A stretch of 13,207 nt of DNA, taken from NCBI GenBank assembly GCA_964478455.1, contig CAYZJD010000093.1, positions 1 through 13,207 on the forward strand. Reading direction: 5' to 3'. Position 1 is the first letter of the stretch. Every line of letters starts with the position of its first letter. The notes beneath the pieces are model-generated. The model was not told where the DNA came from and searched no databases. It worked only from the letters and a program-made list of their open reading frames with translations. Made by a program: the position numbers and the translations under genes. The stretch is from CAYZJD01 sp964478455 (GTDB lineage Bacteria; Acidobacteriota; Terriglobia; Bryobacterales; Bryobacteraceae). Positions 7,221 to 13,207 of this stretch are shown here, piece by piece.

Positions 7221-7257
7221 TGGCTCAATCTCTACCTGCCACAGGGTGATTGACAGC
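7221..7257 (+). repeat. 37-base direct repeat, copy 1 (left of orphan antitoxin)
   Basis: TGGCTCAATCTCTACCTGCC continuing through ACAG and a GATTGACAGC end. It matches 7689-7725 at 31 of 37 positions. A shorter relative containing CCGACCTGCCACAGTGCG lies at about 7276-7304. Confidence 0.65.
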
Positions 7258-7407
7258 GGTTCGCAACTCCATCCTGGGGCAAATTCCGACCTGCCACAGT
7301 GCGCTTCTCATGTGATCCTAATCATCTGATACGCAAGGAGTTGGCGCAACAGAGAAGGTGAGGCTCGGCGCGCCGCGAACCAGAATGTCTTTAGGATGAG
7401 ATGACAC

Positions 7408-7614
7408 ATGACCAAGCGCGACCTCATCGCCCGGGAGCTGGACCGCCTTCCGGAACAGGACCTGGATAGGCTCGTGGCGTTCCCGCGATTGCTCAAGGAG
7501 AGGCACGCGGATACTGCCGCACCGATGCTGGCGGCCGAGTCGGCGCTCACCAAGGACTGGGTCACGCCTGAGGAGGATGCAGCCTGGGAGAGTCTGGAGC
7601 CGGCGGGGCGCTAG
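7408..7614 (+). CDS. orphan antitoxin-like protein, 68 aa
   Basis: MTKRDLIARELDRLPEQDLD opens an amphipathic helical N-terminus, followed by a linker and the tail 'AAESALTKDWVTPEEDAAWE' with the E-E-D-A-A-W-x-S-L ending common in small antitoxins that partner MazF/PemK- or RelE-type toxins. That partner class is recalled, not shown. AGGATGAG lies about 11 bases before ATG7408. No toxin follows. The bases after the stop do open ATGGTGCGG at 7623, resembling a toxin start, but the reading then becomes repeat sequence. The gene is bracketed by two 37-base direct repeats, 468 bases apart. A decayed relative is at about 9531-9720. Intact, probably an orphan antitoxin or regulator. Confidence 0.65.
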   Translation: MTKRDLIARELDRLPEQDLDRLVAFPRLLKERHADTAAPMLAAESALTKDWVTPEEDAAWESLEPAGR

Positions 7615-7655
7615 ACTGGCTTATGGTGCGGATGTCCGGAAGCCAATCCGTCAAC

Positions 7656-7725
7656 CAAAACAGCCCTAAAATGTTCCGGAAAAAGGGCTGGCTCAATTCC
7701 CACCTGCCACAGCGCGATTCACAGC
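7656..7725 (+). repeat. 37-base direct repeat copy 2, preceded by a fragment of the A-B unit
   Basis: The 37-base repeat copy is 7689-7725. Just before it, CAAAAC..TAAAATGTT.CG at about 7657-7678 resembles the stretch leading into repeat B of the second A-B unit (11584-11610), so this is a composite of two repeat families. Confidence 0.45.
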
Positions 7726-7827
7726 CCTGGTCTGACTTGCTGTAAACACAGCGCATGCCACCTACCGTGCTCCTCTGATTCAGGCGTCGTGGGGTCTGTC
7801 GCATGTTTCTGTCGCGAGTTCGTGCAA

Positions 7828-7927
7828 NNNNNNNNNNNNNNNNNNNNNNNNNNNNNNNNNNNNNNNNNNNNNNNNNNNNNNNNNNNNNNNNNNNNNNNNN
7901 NNNNNNNNNNNNNNNNNNNNNNNNNNN
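7828..7927. other. assembly gap (100 N)
   Basis: Exactly 100 N, the usual placeholder for a scaffold gap of unknown size. It cuts the 3' side of recombinase fragment A. Collapsed repeat copies at the contig ends are a likely cause of the break. Confidence 0.97.
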
Positions 7928-8222
7928 GATGCCCGCACGGCGCCCTGCCTCCGGCCGTAGACCGGCATCGGTAGTAACGGTAAAGCAGGTTCCGATACCG
8001 GATCGTTTGCGGGCTCACGGGCCGTAGGCAGGCAGCGCACACAATCCGGCCCTTCAACGGCCAGTCGATCATGTAGCATCTGCCCGGCTCCCGATTTCAC
8101 CGGGCCTCGAGTTGAGCCGCCGCGGCGGCGAACAAGTCTTGGTTGACAATCAGCTCGTGGTGGCCGGTCCGAAAGTCGTGTTTCTCTCGGAACAGGCCCA
8201 GGCATGCCGGGTTCCGCAACGA
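7928..8222 (-). pseudogene. serine recombinase fragment A (recombinase and zinc-ribbon parts)
   Basis: Reading leftward from about 8222: 'SLRNPACLGLFREKHDFRTG', 'HHELIVNQDLFAAAAAQLEA', then an in-frame TGA at 8097-8099, then 'MIDWPLKGRIVCAACLRPVS' and 'YRYYRCRSTAGGRAPCGH', running into the gap. It aligns without frame change with fragment B at 10365-11250, where the stop position is an arginine codon; a CGA to TGA change explains it. The CxxC ... C ... C pattern is the zinc beta ribbon of large serine recombinases. The catalytic N-terminal domain is absent: sequence to the right of 8222 is unrelated. This is a decayed remnant, not a working recombinase. Confidence 0.8.
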
Positions 8223-8438
8223 GCTTTCAGGCGGGCACGGGATTCGGCGCGCGAGAGCGGCAGCGCGCGCTGCTGTCAAGATAATGGGCCTTGGAGTTGG
8301 GTCGTAGACGGTGTGGCTCCCCGTCGTGGACGCGTTTCGAACTCTGGTGATCGGCCTACCGGCGGCGATCAGATCGCTATTCGTTCAAATTCAGGAGCTT
8401 GCAGGTTGCTGAGGAGCCGCCTGCGCGTCCGTGAAGGA
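8223..8438. other. intergenic stretch with a degenerate repeat B
   Basis: No gene seen. GTGGCTCCCC followed 12 bases later by TTTCGAAC (8313-8342) resembles the first half of repeat B; the second half (CTCCATAAA) is missing. Confidence 0.35.
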
Positions 8439-9385
8439 TCACTCGGAGGGCACCTCGACAGGACCGCTGCTGGGCCTCTCGCTTCCTGGCGATTTAGCGG
8501 CCCGTTGCCGCCCTTTGCGGTATGCCGACACCAATTCCAGGGCCTCCCGCGTCACCAGGTCCGGCGCGTCCCGCTGGATGTGATGTGTACTCTTGGTGGC
8601 CAGCACGAATTTCCCCCGTCGGGACAAAGTCGCCACTTGGCGGCTGGATTCAATCCAGAACTGTTGAAAGGCCTCCGCATCCGGCCCAAACGCGGGATTG
8701 GGGACTTCGGACGCCATCACGGTCAGGGGCAGTTTCCCCAGGGATTGAACGCGTGCGACTTGAGCGGCTGTATTGCCGAACAGCGCCTCATGTTCCGAGG
8801 CGACGCTTTCCAAGAACAACGCCTTGCCCGCCGCGTTCTCGCCCCTGGCCTCCTTCGCCATGCGCTGTAACTCCGCAGTTTGCTGCGCCGCCAGCTTCAA
8901 CAGCGCGGGGAACCGATTGCCAGTGATGAAGCCGCGGGGCGGCGGGTCCAGCAAAAGCATCGCTCCCGCGAGTTCCGGACTCTCCGCTGTCAGCAACATC
9001 ATGTGCACCGCGCCGAGGGAGTGGCCGACCAGGACGTAGGGCGTCGGCAGCGAGAGCTTGTGCAGCAGCAGGCGCAAGTCGCCGATCACGGCGTGGGCCG
9101 TGCGCGGAAGCGGCCCGCCATCGCTCTTGCCGTATCCGGCGCGTTCGTACGCACAGACGCGGGTTTGTACCGCAAGCCGGCTGATCACGGAAGTCCACAC
9201 CTCGATGGGGTCCGCGAGTCCGACATCGATCACGACCACAGGAGCTCCGCTCCCCCCCAGATCCGGGCGTGGAGCCGCCGGCCGCCGATGTCAACCAGTT
9301 CGTCGCTCTCGATCGGCGCGGAGGAATCCAGCGCACGAACGAGACCCGCAAACGCCACTCCCGACAGAAAATCCCTTCGTCTCAC
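8439..9385 (-). CDS. Tat-exported alpha/beta hydrolase, broken by a homopolymer frameshift
   Basis: GTG9385 opens a twin-arginine signal, MRRRDFLSGVAFAGLVRA (R-R-x-F-L), then 'LVDIGGRRLHARIWGG'. At this point a run of seven C on the plus strand (9252-9258) is one base short; with eight, the frame joins SGAPVVVIDVGLADPIEVW. The rest is a typical alpha/beta hydrolase: YERAGYGKSD, the nucleophile elbow GHSLGA (Ser), and a late His in KSTHHIQRDAP. The full span is 947 bases, one short of whole codons, which fits one missing G. A homopolymer lesion is a classic sequencing or assembly error, but a real mutation is possible. GAGG lies nine bases before the start. Expected to act on a small ester or similar substrate in the periplasm; substrate unknown. 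Without the correction the product starts near 9239 with no export signal. Confidence 0.8.
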
Positions 9386-9530
9386 GGCTCAGTGCCTCAC
9401 TTCCAAAAGTACGCTGGGGCCACGGCGAAGGTTCCGCAGCGTGTGTTAACGGAACGTCTCCAGTGGAAGCATACCCCGAAGGCCGGAGAGCCGGGCAGTT
9501 CGAATCCACAACGGGGGCCGCCCATCAACG

Positions 9531-9720
9531 CGTGCCCGCGAACTGGACCGCCTCCTGGAGCAGGATTGGGACAAGGTTCTGGCGTTCCTGCGGTCGCTCG
9601 AACTAGGCGCGTGCCGAAAGCGCTCTGCCGACGCTGGCGGCTGAATCCGCACTCGCGAAGGACTGGCTCACCCCTTGCGGAGGATGCAGCGTGGGACAGT
9701 CTGCAGCCGACGGGGCGTCA
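9531..9720 (+). pseudogene. decayed second copy of the small antitoxin gene
   Basis: The gene at 7408-7614 can be followed here in three frames: RELDRLLEQDWDKVLAFLRS (frame of 9540), ALPTLAAESALAKDWLTP (frame of 9622), then AEDAAWDSLQPTGR (frame of 9674). At least two frameshifts and a lost start separate the parts. No toxin gene follows; the stretch ends where the promoter of the DUF433/DUF5615 pair begins. The region 9386-9530 between this copy and the hydrolase start contains nothing I can identify. Confidence 0.7.
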
Positions 9721-9747
9721 GACTGGCTTCAGGAGCGAGGGCCAGCG

Positions 9748-9777
9748 TTGACACTTTCTGCAAATGAACCGTAACAT
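9748..9777 (+). promoter_or_regulatory. likely promoter of the DUF433/DUF5615 pair
   Basis: A perfect TTGACA (9748-9753) is followed after 18 bases by TAACAT (9772-9777). The ATG at 9784 is only six bases beyond the -10 box, so the transcript would be nearly leaderless; no strong Shine-Dalgarno sequence precedes the ATG, which agrees. Confidence 0.5.
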
Positions 9778-9783
9778 CAGGTC

Positions 9784-10047
9784 ATGGGCCAGATCTCGGA
9801 AACCTACCGCTACATCGTGCGCTCACCGGGCGTGCGGGGCGGCAATCCTATAGTGGAGGGTACCCGGATTGGTGTCCACGACGTCATTGGCCTGCTCCAG
9901 AATGGCGAAACGGTTGACACGTTGACGGCAAAATGCTTTCCGCAGCTCACACGGGCCCAGGTTTACGAGTGTCTTGCCTACTATGAAGACCACCGAGGGG
10001 AGATCGACTTGCTGGTTGCCCGACAAATGGCGCAGGCCTCAGAGTGA
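9784..10047 (+). CDS. DUF433 family antitoxin
   Basis: An 87-residue protein with the DUF433 pattern: 'GVRGGNPIVEGTRIGVHDVI' near residues 17-36 (G-N-P-x-x-x-G-T-R-I), then a helix-turn-helix-like part, 'LTRAQVYECLAYYEDHRGEI'. Members commonly precede a DUF5615 PIN-like protein, as here, and are expected to bind and neutralise it and to repress the operon. The next gene's GTG overlaps this TGA (GTGA). It is intact and lies just right of the decayed antitoxin copy, with a promoter close to its ATG. Confidence 0.82.
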   Translation: MGQISETYRYIVRSPGVRGGNPIVEGTRIGVHDVIGLLQNGETVDTLTAKCFPQLTRAQVYECLAYYEDHRGEIDLLVARQMAQASE

Positions 10048-10364
10048 AGTTCCTGCTCGATCATGACGTGCCCGAGGATCTGAGCTATTTGCTCGAGCAA
10101 CTCGGTCACGATGTGACGCTCTTGCGTAAAGCCCTCCCGACAGACGCGTCCGACGAAGCCGTCCTTCAGTTTGCGCACGAGACGGGTTGTGTCCTCTTGA
10201 CGTGCAACCGTGACGATTTCCTCGAGCTTGCAGCCAGGCTGCCTCATTGCGGGATCGTTATCGTGATCCGGCGTCGAACACGAGCGGCCGAGAAGGCGGC
10301 GTTGTTTCGACTCTTGGAGCGCGCTGGCGAGAGCGGTATTCAGAACAACATCAACTTTGCGTAG
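10044..10364 (+). CDS. DUF5615 family PIN-like toxin
   Basis: A 106-residue protein beginning MKFLLDHDVPEDLSYLLEQL. Acidic residues stand at the expected PIN-like positions: Asp6 and Asp8 in LLDHD, Asp34/Asp37 in TDASDEAVL and Asp57/Asp58 in LLTCNRDDFL. Such proteins are predicted metal-dependent ribonucleases that act as the toxin of a type II pair. The GTG start overlaps the antitoxin stop by four bases, so translation is coupled. Its 3' end abuts the 3' end of recombinase fragment B on the other strand. Intact full-length gene; nuclease activity is inferred from the family. Confidence 0.82.
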   Translation: MKFLLDHDVPEDLSYLLEQLGHDVTLLRKALPTDASDEAVLQFAHETGCVLLTCNRDDFLELAARLPHCGIVIVIRRRTRAAEKAALFRLLERAGESGIQNNINFA

Positions 10365-11250
10365 CGGGACCGCACGCTGGATCGCCGCCTGGTTCCGGTC
10401 GAAACAATGTGCTGTCACACTACCATCGCGGTGGTCATAGGTCACGCTCTCGACATGCTTCCGGATGTCCTTCAGATCAAGCCGTACACCGAGTACGGAG
10501 GACGCATGTCGCGCGACCAAGCTCTCCATTTCGTGCGCGGAGACCTGGTACCCGCACGCCCGCCGCCCGCCAGCCGTTGAGCGGCACCTGTAGTAGCGGT
10601 AGAGCCACTTCCGGTAGCGGATAGTGTGCGGCGTCATCGGTCTGGTGCAGATCGGGCACCGGATAATCCCCTTAAGCGGCCAATCGATCTGGTAGTGCTT
10701 GCCCGGTGTTCGCGTTCGACGCGCGTCCAGTTGCAGCGCGACGGCAGCAAAGAGCTCATGTGTGACGATCGGCTCGTGATGGCCGATCCGGACGTTCTTC
10801 TTGTCTCGGAACAGGCCAAGATACGCCGGGTTCCGCAACGTCGCGAGCACCTGGCGCGCCGTCCACAGGTTCCCGCCGCGCCGTTCGGCCGTCCGGCGCG
10901 CCGTCGTCTGCTTCGTTCGCCAGCCTTTGGCGTTGGCAGCATCGGCGATCTCCGCCGTCATCTTGCCGGCTGCGGCCTAGTCAAACATCCACTTCACCAC
11001 CGCCGCCTCACTCGCACTGGGCACAAACTGCTTGGTCCTTGGATCAGCCGCATAGCCAAAGGGCACGGCACCGGCGATCCGTTGTCCCCGAGCCTTGAGC
11101 CGGGCACGGGACTCCGCGACGCGCGAAGCGATCAACTCGCGCTCAAACTCGGCGAACGACATGAGGACGTCCAGCCGGTGAACGACCACTCGATCCACCT
11201 CACGCTTCCGAATGCGAGCTCGAACGGGTCGACTGACTGGCGGGTGTAGA
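10365..11250 (-). pseudogene. serine recombinase fragment B, deleted and nonsense-mutated
   Basis: From about 11250 leftward: 'ARIRKREVDRVVVHRLD', then directly VLMSFAEFERELIASRVAES. Serine recombinases normally have about 45 residues between these two blocks, so part of the catalytic domain is deleted; the catalytic serine region is also missing. The frame continues to WMFD, an in-frame TAG at 10977-10979, and AAAGKMTAEIADAANAKGW, so a single substitution made the stop. After it come the recombinase domain (LRNPAYLGLFRDKKNVRIGH), the zinc ribbon (CPIC ... YRYYRCRSTAGGRRACGY) and a C-terminal segment (GSVTAHCFDRNQAAIQ). The gene ends against the convergent PIN-like toxin. Inactive as it stands; probably once drove integration of this island. 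Confidence 0.85.
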
Positions 11251-11350
11251 TGGCAGACTGGATCGGCCTTGGAGATGGCGCCCGTGGTGGTTCCGTGCCG
11301 GACTACCCCTGGAGGATAGTGGACGCAAAGCAGCCAATCTCTCATCGCCA

Positions 11351-11671
11351 GTTCGAAAGAGTTCAGCCTGGGGTCCTCTCTCAACCGGAGTGTTAAATAA
11401 GGCCGGGTGTCAACCGGAGAAGACGGAGAATTCGCACGCGAAAACCTGGGGGTCCGGGCTCAACCATCATGGTTGAGAGCGCACCCCAGGCCGCGCGTTT
11501 TCGAAACGGAGAAACGGGGCCCGCGCAAAGTACGTGCGGAATGTTTGGGATATGGAACGGGTGCCCGGACGCGATGGTGTTAAACAAAACGGGGTTAAAA
11601 TGTTGCGACCAAAGGAGGTGGCTCCCCAAGAGTGCGACTTTACTACCACCTCTCCATAAACTCTGCCAATA
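11351..11671 (+). repeat. A-B intergenic repeat unit, copy 2 (complete)
   Basis: Same arrangement as 3310-3627: repeat A (11351-11396), CTCAACCAT-C-ATGGTTGAG (11459-11477, a perfect palindrome here), GGAATGTTTGGGATATGG (near 11539), a TTAAAATGTTGCG block, and repeat B (11618-11671). The copies are roughly 8 kb apart and in the same orientation. The rest of the gene-free stretch 11251-12024, to the right of this copy, shows nothing recognisable before the brnT promoter. Confidence 0.75.
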
Positions 11672-11983
11672 AAGCATCACCGAACCATAAATCCGGTGAA
11701 TCTGGCTGCGGTCGACTCGGACGCTGGATGCCGACATCGGAGTTTTGCCTGTCGCATCGGGACGCCGGTCCGAGGTGCCCAGAGATGTGCGTCTCCGGCC
11801 CCGCGAGAGAAGGTGCAGACACCGTCTTCACTTTTCCCGCCACCAAAGTCGGGACTCGGGCCGGATGTGACTCGGTTGCGGCGACTCGCACAAGGCACGA
11901 CCAGTTCTAGATTCGCATGCGGGAGAAGCGCATACGGTCCAAGCCCGTCGTGGGATCGAAGGTGGCCGAGCCAGCCGGAGCAG

Positions 11984-12023
11984 TTGATTTCCCAGGGATT
12001 GAATGTTATACATATCGTATAAC
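11984..12023 (+). promoter_or_regulatory. brnTA promoter with palindromic operator
   Basis: TTGATT (11984-11989), 17 bases, then TATACA (12007-12012). The -10 box lies inside a perfect inverted repeat, GTTATAC-ATATC-GTATAAC (12005-12023), ending one base before the GTG start. A BrnA dimer bound there would block both polymerase and start. BrnA is known as the autorepressor of this system; the operator itself is inferred from symmetry and position. Confidence 0.65.
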
Positions 12024-12024
12024 G

Positions 12025-12324
12025 GTGCGATTTGAGTGGGACAGCGAAAAGGACCGCGTGAACCAAAAGAAGCACGGTGGCATCGCGTTCGAGAGCGCGG
12101 CACTGGTCTTTGATGATCCCCACGTCATCCTCCGCAAGGACCGCATCGTGGATGGCGAACAGCGGTGGCACGCTATTGGAGCCGCAAAGGGCGCGGTGCT
12201 GCTGGTCGCCCACGCATATCGCATGGAGTATGAAAATGGTGAAGAAGAAACCGTCCGCATCATCTCGGCCCGCGAAGCTAATCAGCGTGAGCGCCGAGTC
12301 TATCTTCAGCAAGCCGCCGAGTAA
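12025..12324 (+). CDS. brnT: BrnT family ribonuclease toxin
   Basis: A 99-residue protein starting VRFEWDSEKDRVNQKKHG from GTG12025, the standard BrnT opening (F-E-W-D-x-x-K-x-x-x-N-x-x-K-H-G), followed by 'FESAALVFDDPHVILRKDR' and ending RIISAREANQRERRVY, the conserved R-I-I-S-A-R block. BrnT has a RelE-like fold and cuts RNA to stop growth. The frame is open further upstream, but conservation begins exactly at the GTG, immediately after the operator. The transcript would be nearly leaderless. The gene is full length and overlaps brnA by 89 bases. No lesions, so this is probably an active TA pair. Confidence 0.9.
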   Translation: MRFEWDSEKDRVNQKKHGGIAFESAALVFDDPHVILRKDRIVDGEQRWHAIGAAKGAVLLVAHAYRMEYENGEEETVRIISAREANQRERRVYLQQAAE

Positions 12325-12568
12325 GAGGCAAACAGCCGTCCTGTCCCGGATTGCGAAGCGTCAGGCGGCCGGAGACGATTCCGGCATCGACTACTCAGAC
12401 ATCCCTCCCTTGACCAGCGAGCAACTGGCGCGATTCCGCCGGACGCCAAAAGTGCTGGTGGCTGCTCGCATTGACCGAGAAGTTTACGACTGGCTCATGC
12501 AGTACGGTGAAGGCTACTCGACCCGGATCAACAGCATTCTGCGCACGGTAATGGAGCGGGCTCGGTAG
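12236..12568 (+). CDS. brnA: BrnA family antitoxin
   Basis: A 110-residue protein. The N-terminal part is basic and poorly conserved; the typical BrnA region begins LSRIAKRQ and continues IDYSDIPPLTSEQLARFRR (the D-Y-S-D-I-P-P-L-T signature), then the ribbon-helix-helix part 'VLVAARIDREVYDWLMQYGE' and 'GYSTRINSILRTVMERAR'. It neutralises BrnT and represses the operon. ATG12236 has GGAG seven bases upstream; ATG12230 is only one base from that site and is less likely. This makes an 89-base overlap with brnT in another frame, longer than I expect for the pair, so a later start such as GTG12287 cannot be excluded, though it has no ribosome site. Confidence 0.87.
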   Translation: MVKKKPSASSRPAKLISVSAESIFSKPPSKRQTAVLSRIAKRQAAGDDSGIDYSDIPPLTSEQLARFRRTPKVLVAARIDREVYDWLMQYGEGYSTRINSILRTVMERAR

Positions 12569-12680
12569 TTCCGCCACGCTGCCATCTGCGCGCCTGGCGA
12601 GAAGGCTGCACCCGGCGGTGGGAGGCTTGCCGGGGATGGTGGCGGGCTTCCCGGCGTCGCGACCCCGTCGCTTGGGTGAG

Positions 12681-12698
12681 CGCGGGTTCTTCCCCGCG
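12681..12698 (+). terminator. possible hairpin terminator after brnA
   Basis: CGCGGG-TTCTTC-CCCGCG forms a six-pair GC stem about 110 bases after the brnA stop. There is no following T run, so it is weak as an intrinsic terminator. Otherwise 12569-12738 holds nothing recognisable. Confidence 0.25.
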
Positions 12699-12738
12699 AT
12701 CAATCGGGTACTGCGGAAAACCTCTCCGGTTTGAAGAA

Positions 12739-12817
12739 CCTGTCAACCGCTGTGGCTCCCCAAGAAGTCGAGTTTCGAACCAATTCTCCATAAATTCTGT
12801 TAATGGCTGTTGACAGG
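12739..12817 (+). repeat. repeat B copy 3 inside a 79-base inverted-repeat element
   Basis: The 54-base repeat B (12752-12805) is enclosed by perfect nine-base inverted repeats, CCTGTCAAC (12739-12747) and GTTGACAGG (12809-12817). The element looks like a small non-autonomous mobile sequence. Repeat A is absent here. Confidence 0.65.
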
Positions 12818-12903
12818 GCACGAGAATTCGGAAATCCGAACCGAGAATAGGGCATCCGGATATCTCCCAAGGAACCAAACAACTCGATCATGGCCACCAA
12901 GTC

Positions 12904-12998
12904 GCCAGGCTGTCAACACTGCCGACCGTCCAAGATGACTCTTTCGAACTCCGCAGATCTTCCATAGATCCCGCTCATACCCGGACTCTGCGCAGAGT
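12904..12998. other. right-hand island edge: shared 14-base motif and a palindrome
   Basis: GCCAGGCTGTCAAC (12904-12917) is an exact copy of 3284-3297. A perfect 14-base palindrome, ACTCTGCGCAGAGT, lies at 12985-12998, about 60 bases beyond the IclR-type gene's stop on the other strand. No gene lies between 12569 and 13057. Confidence 0.4.
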
Positions 12999-13057
12999 TG
13001 CTCCGCAGTTCCATCCCCGCTCGCATTCGGGCCAGGCCGACCTCTCGCGCACGGGAT

Positions 13058-13207
13058 TCACCCCGCCTGTGAAATCGCCAGGGCCGCGGCCCGAAGCTCT
13101 TCGAGCAAGCCTCCGAACCCAGACGGCGTGATCTGTTCCGTGTTTCCGGCGACGCTGATCGCAGCGACGGCCCGGCCATCGCGGAACACCGGCACACCGA
13201 GACACCG
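13058..13207 (-). CDS. IclR family transcriptional regulator, C-terminal fragment
   Basis: The last 49 residues are in the window: LGVPVFRDGRAVAAISVAGN, then TEQITPSGFGGLLEELRAAA and LAISQAG before TGA at 13058-13060. The 'GVPVF--GRAVAAISVAG' strand pair followed by an amphipathic helix is the end of the IclR effector-binding domain; the helix-turn-helix half lies beyond the right edge. IclR proteins bind small metabolites and regulate catabolic genes. This is the first ordinary chromosomal gene to the right of the repeats and marks the probable end of the island. Confidence 0.8.
   Translation of the reverse strand, partial: RCLGVPVFRDGRAVAAISVAGNTEQITPSGFGGLLEELRAAALAISQAG

Noticed and set aside
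7686..7725. Spaced 37-base repeats around 7221-7725 as a CRISPR array.
   Set aside because: Only two full copies plus one partial, irregular spacing with a gene between them, and no cas genes.
8112..8870. Long plus-strand open frame opposite the recombinase fragment and the hydrolase.
   Set aside because: It is antisense to recognised protein sequence and its translation is Arg/Pro/Gly-rich without domain features, typical of high-GC shadow frames.
9498..9515. GCAGTTCGAATCC resembles a tRNA T-arm, suggesting a tRNA gene or att site.
   Set aside because: The flanking bases do not form a T stem, and no acceptor, D or anticodon arms can be built around it.
2912..10979. Amber stop recoding, because two TAG codons interrupt otherwise intact frames.
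   Set aside because: TAG ends several intact genes here (3680, 4060, 7614, 10364 and 12568), and a TGA interrupts recombinase fragment A; ordinary mutation explains all three.
12395..12703. Minus-strand open frame opposite the end of brnA.
   Set aside because: It overlaps conserved BrnA coding sequence antisense and reads as low-complexity basic peptide.
2551..12817. A chromosomal integron array with attC sites between TA cassettes.
   Set aside because: No tyrosine integrase is visible, and the repeats lack GTTRRRY / RYYYAAC core pairs with attC-like arms. The repeats are unlike known attC sites.

Overview
The window is a high-GC bacterial chromosome fragment from a draft assembly, with a 100-N scaffold gap at 7828-7927. 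The mix of Tat-exported and secreted proteins, a serine recombinase, many toxin-antitoxin (TA) remnants and dispersed TGTCAAC-rich intergenic repeats fits an Acidobacteriota (Bryobacterales/Solibacter-like) genome. That assignment rests on recall of gene style, not on a marker gene, and is moderate at best.

Layout. Left edge (1-2046, + strand): the C-terminus of a class III nucleotide cyclase, an M15-like zinc peptidase domain lacking an evident start, and a secreted protein of unknown function broken by a -1 frameshift. Right edge (13058-13207, - strand): the C-terminus of an IclR-type regulator. The roughly 11 kb between them is an accessory island. It holds (i) a small ORF that may have headed a lost resolvase gene (2229-2417); (ii) an AbrB-like antitoxin / Doc toxin operon whose toxin has an in-frame amber codon (2597-3238); (iii) a tight five-gene operon of uncharacterised proteins, led by a HEAT-repeat protein (3680-6996, - strand); (iv) an orphan antitoxin (7408-7614) and a decayed second copy (about 9531-9720); (v) two decayed large serine recombinases (7928-8222 and about 10365-11250); (vi) a Tat-exported alpha/beta hydrolase with a homopolymer frameshift (8439-9385); (vii) a DUF433/DUF5615 (PIN-like) TA pair (9784-10364); and (viii) a brnT-brnA TA operon with a perfect palindromic operator over its promoter (12025-12568).

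The most unusual structure is between the modules. A repeat unit of about 320 bp, called A-B here, occurs at 3310-3627 and 11351-11671 in the same orientation. Its A end alone recurs at 2537-2581 and its 54-bp B end alone at 12752-12805. These copies delimit the doc module, the stretch with the five-gene operon and recombinase remnants, and the brnTA module. A separate 37-bp direct repeat brackets the orphan antitoxin. The island therefore looks like repeat-bounded cassettes, probably moved by a recombinase now decayed.

The five-gene operon is the best candidate for an undescribed system. Its genes overlap or lie within 21 bases of one another, all five are intact, and none has a recognisable enzymatic motif, whereas several surrounding mobile and TA genes carry lesions.
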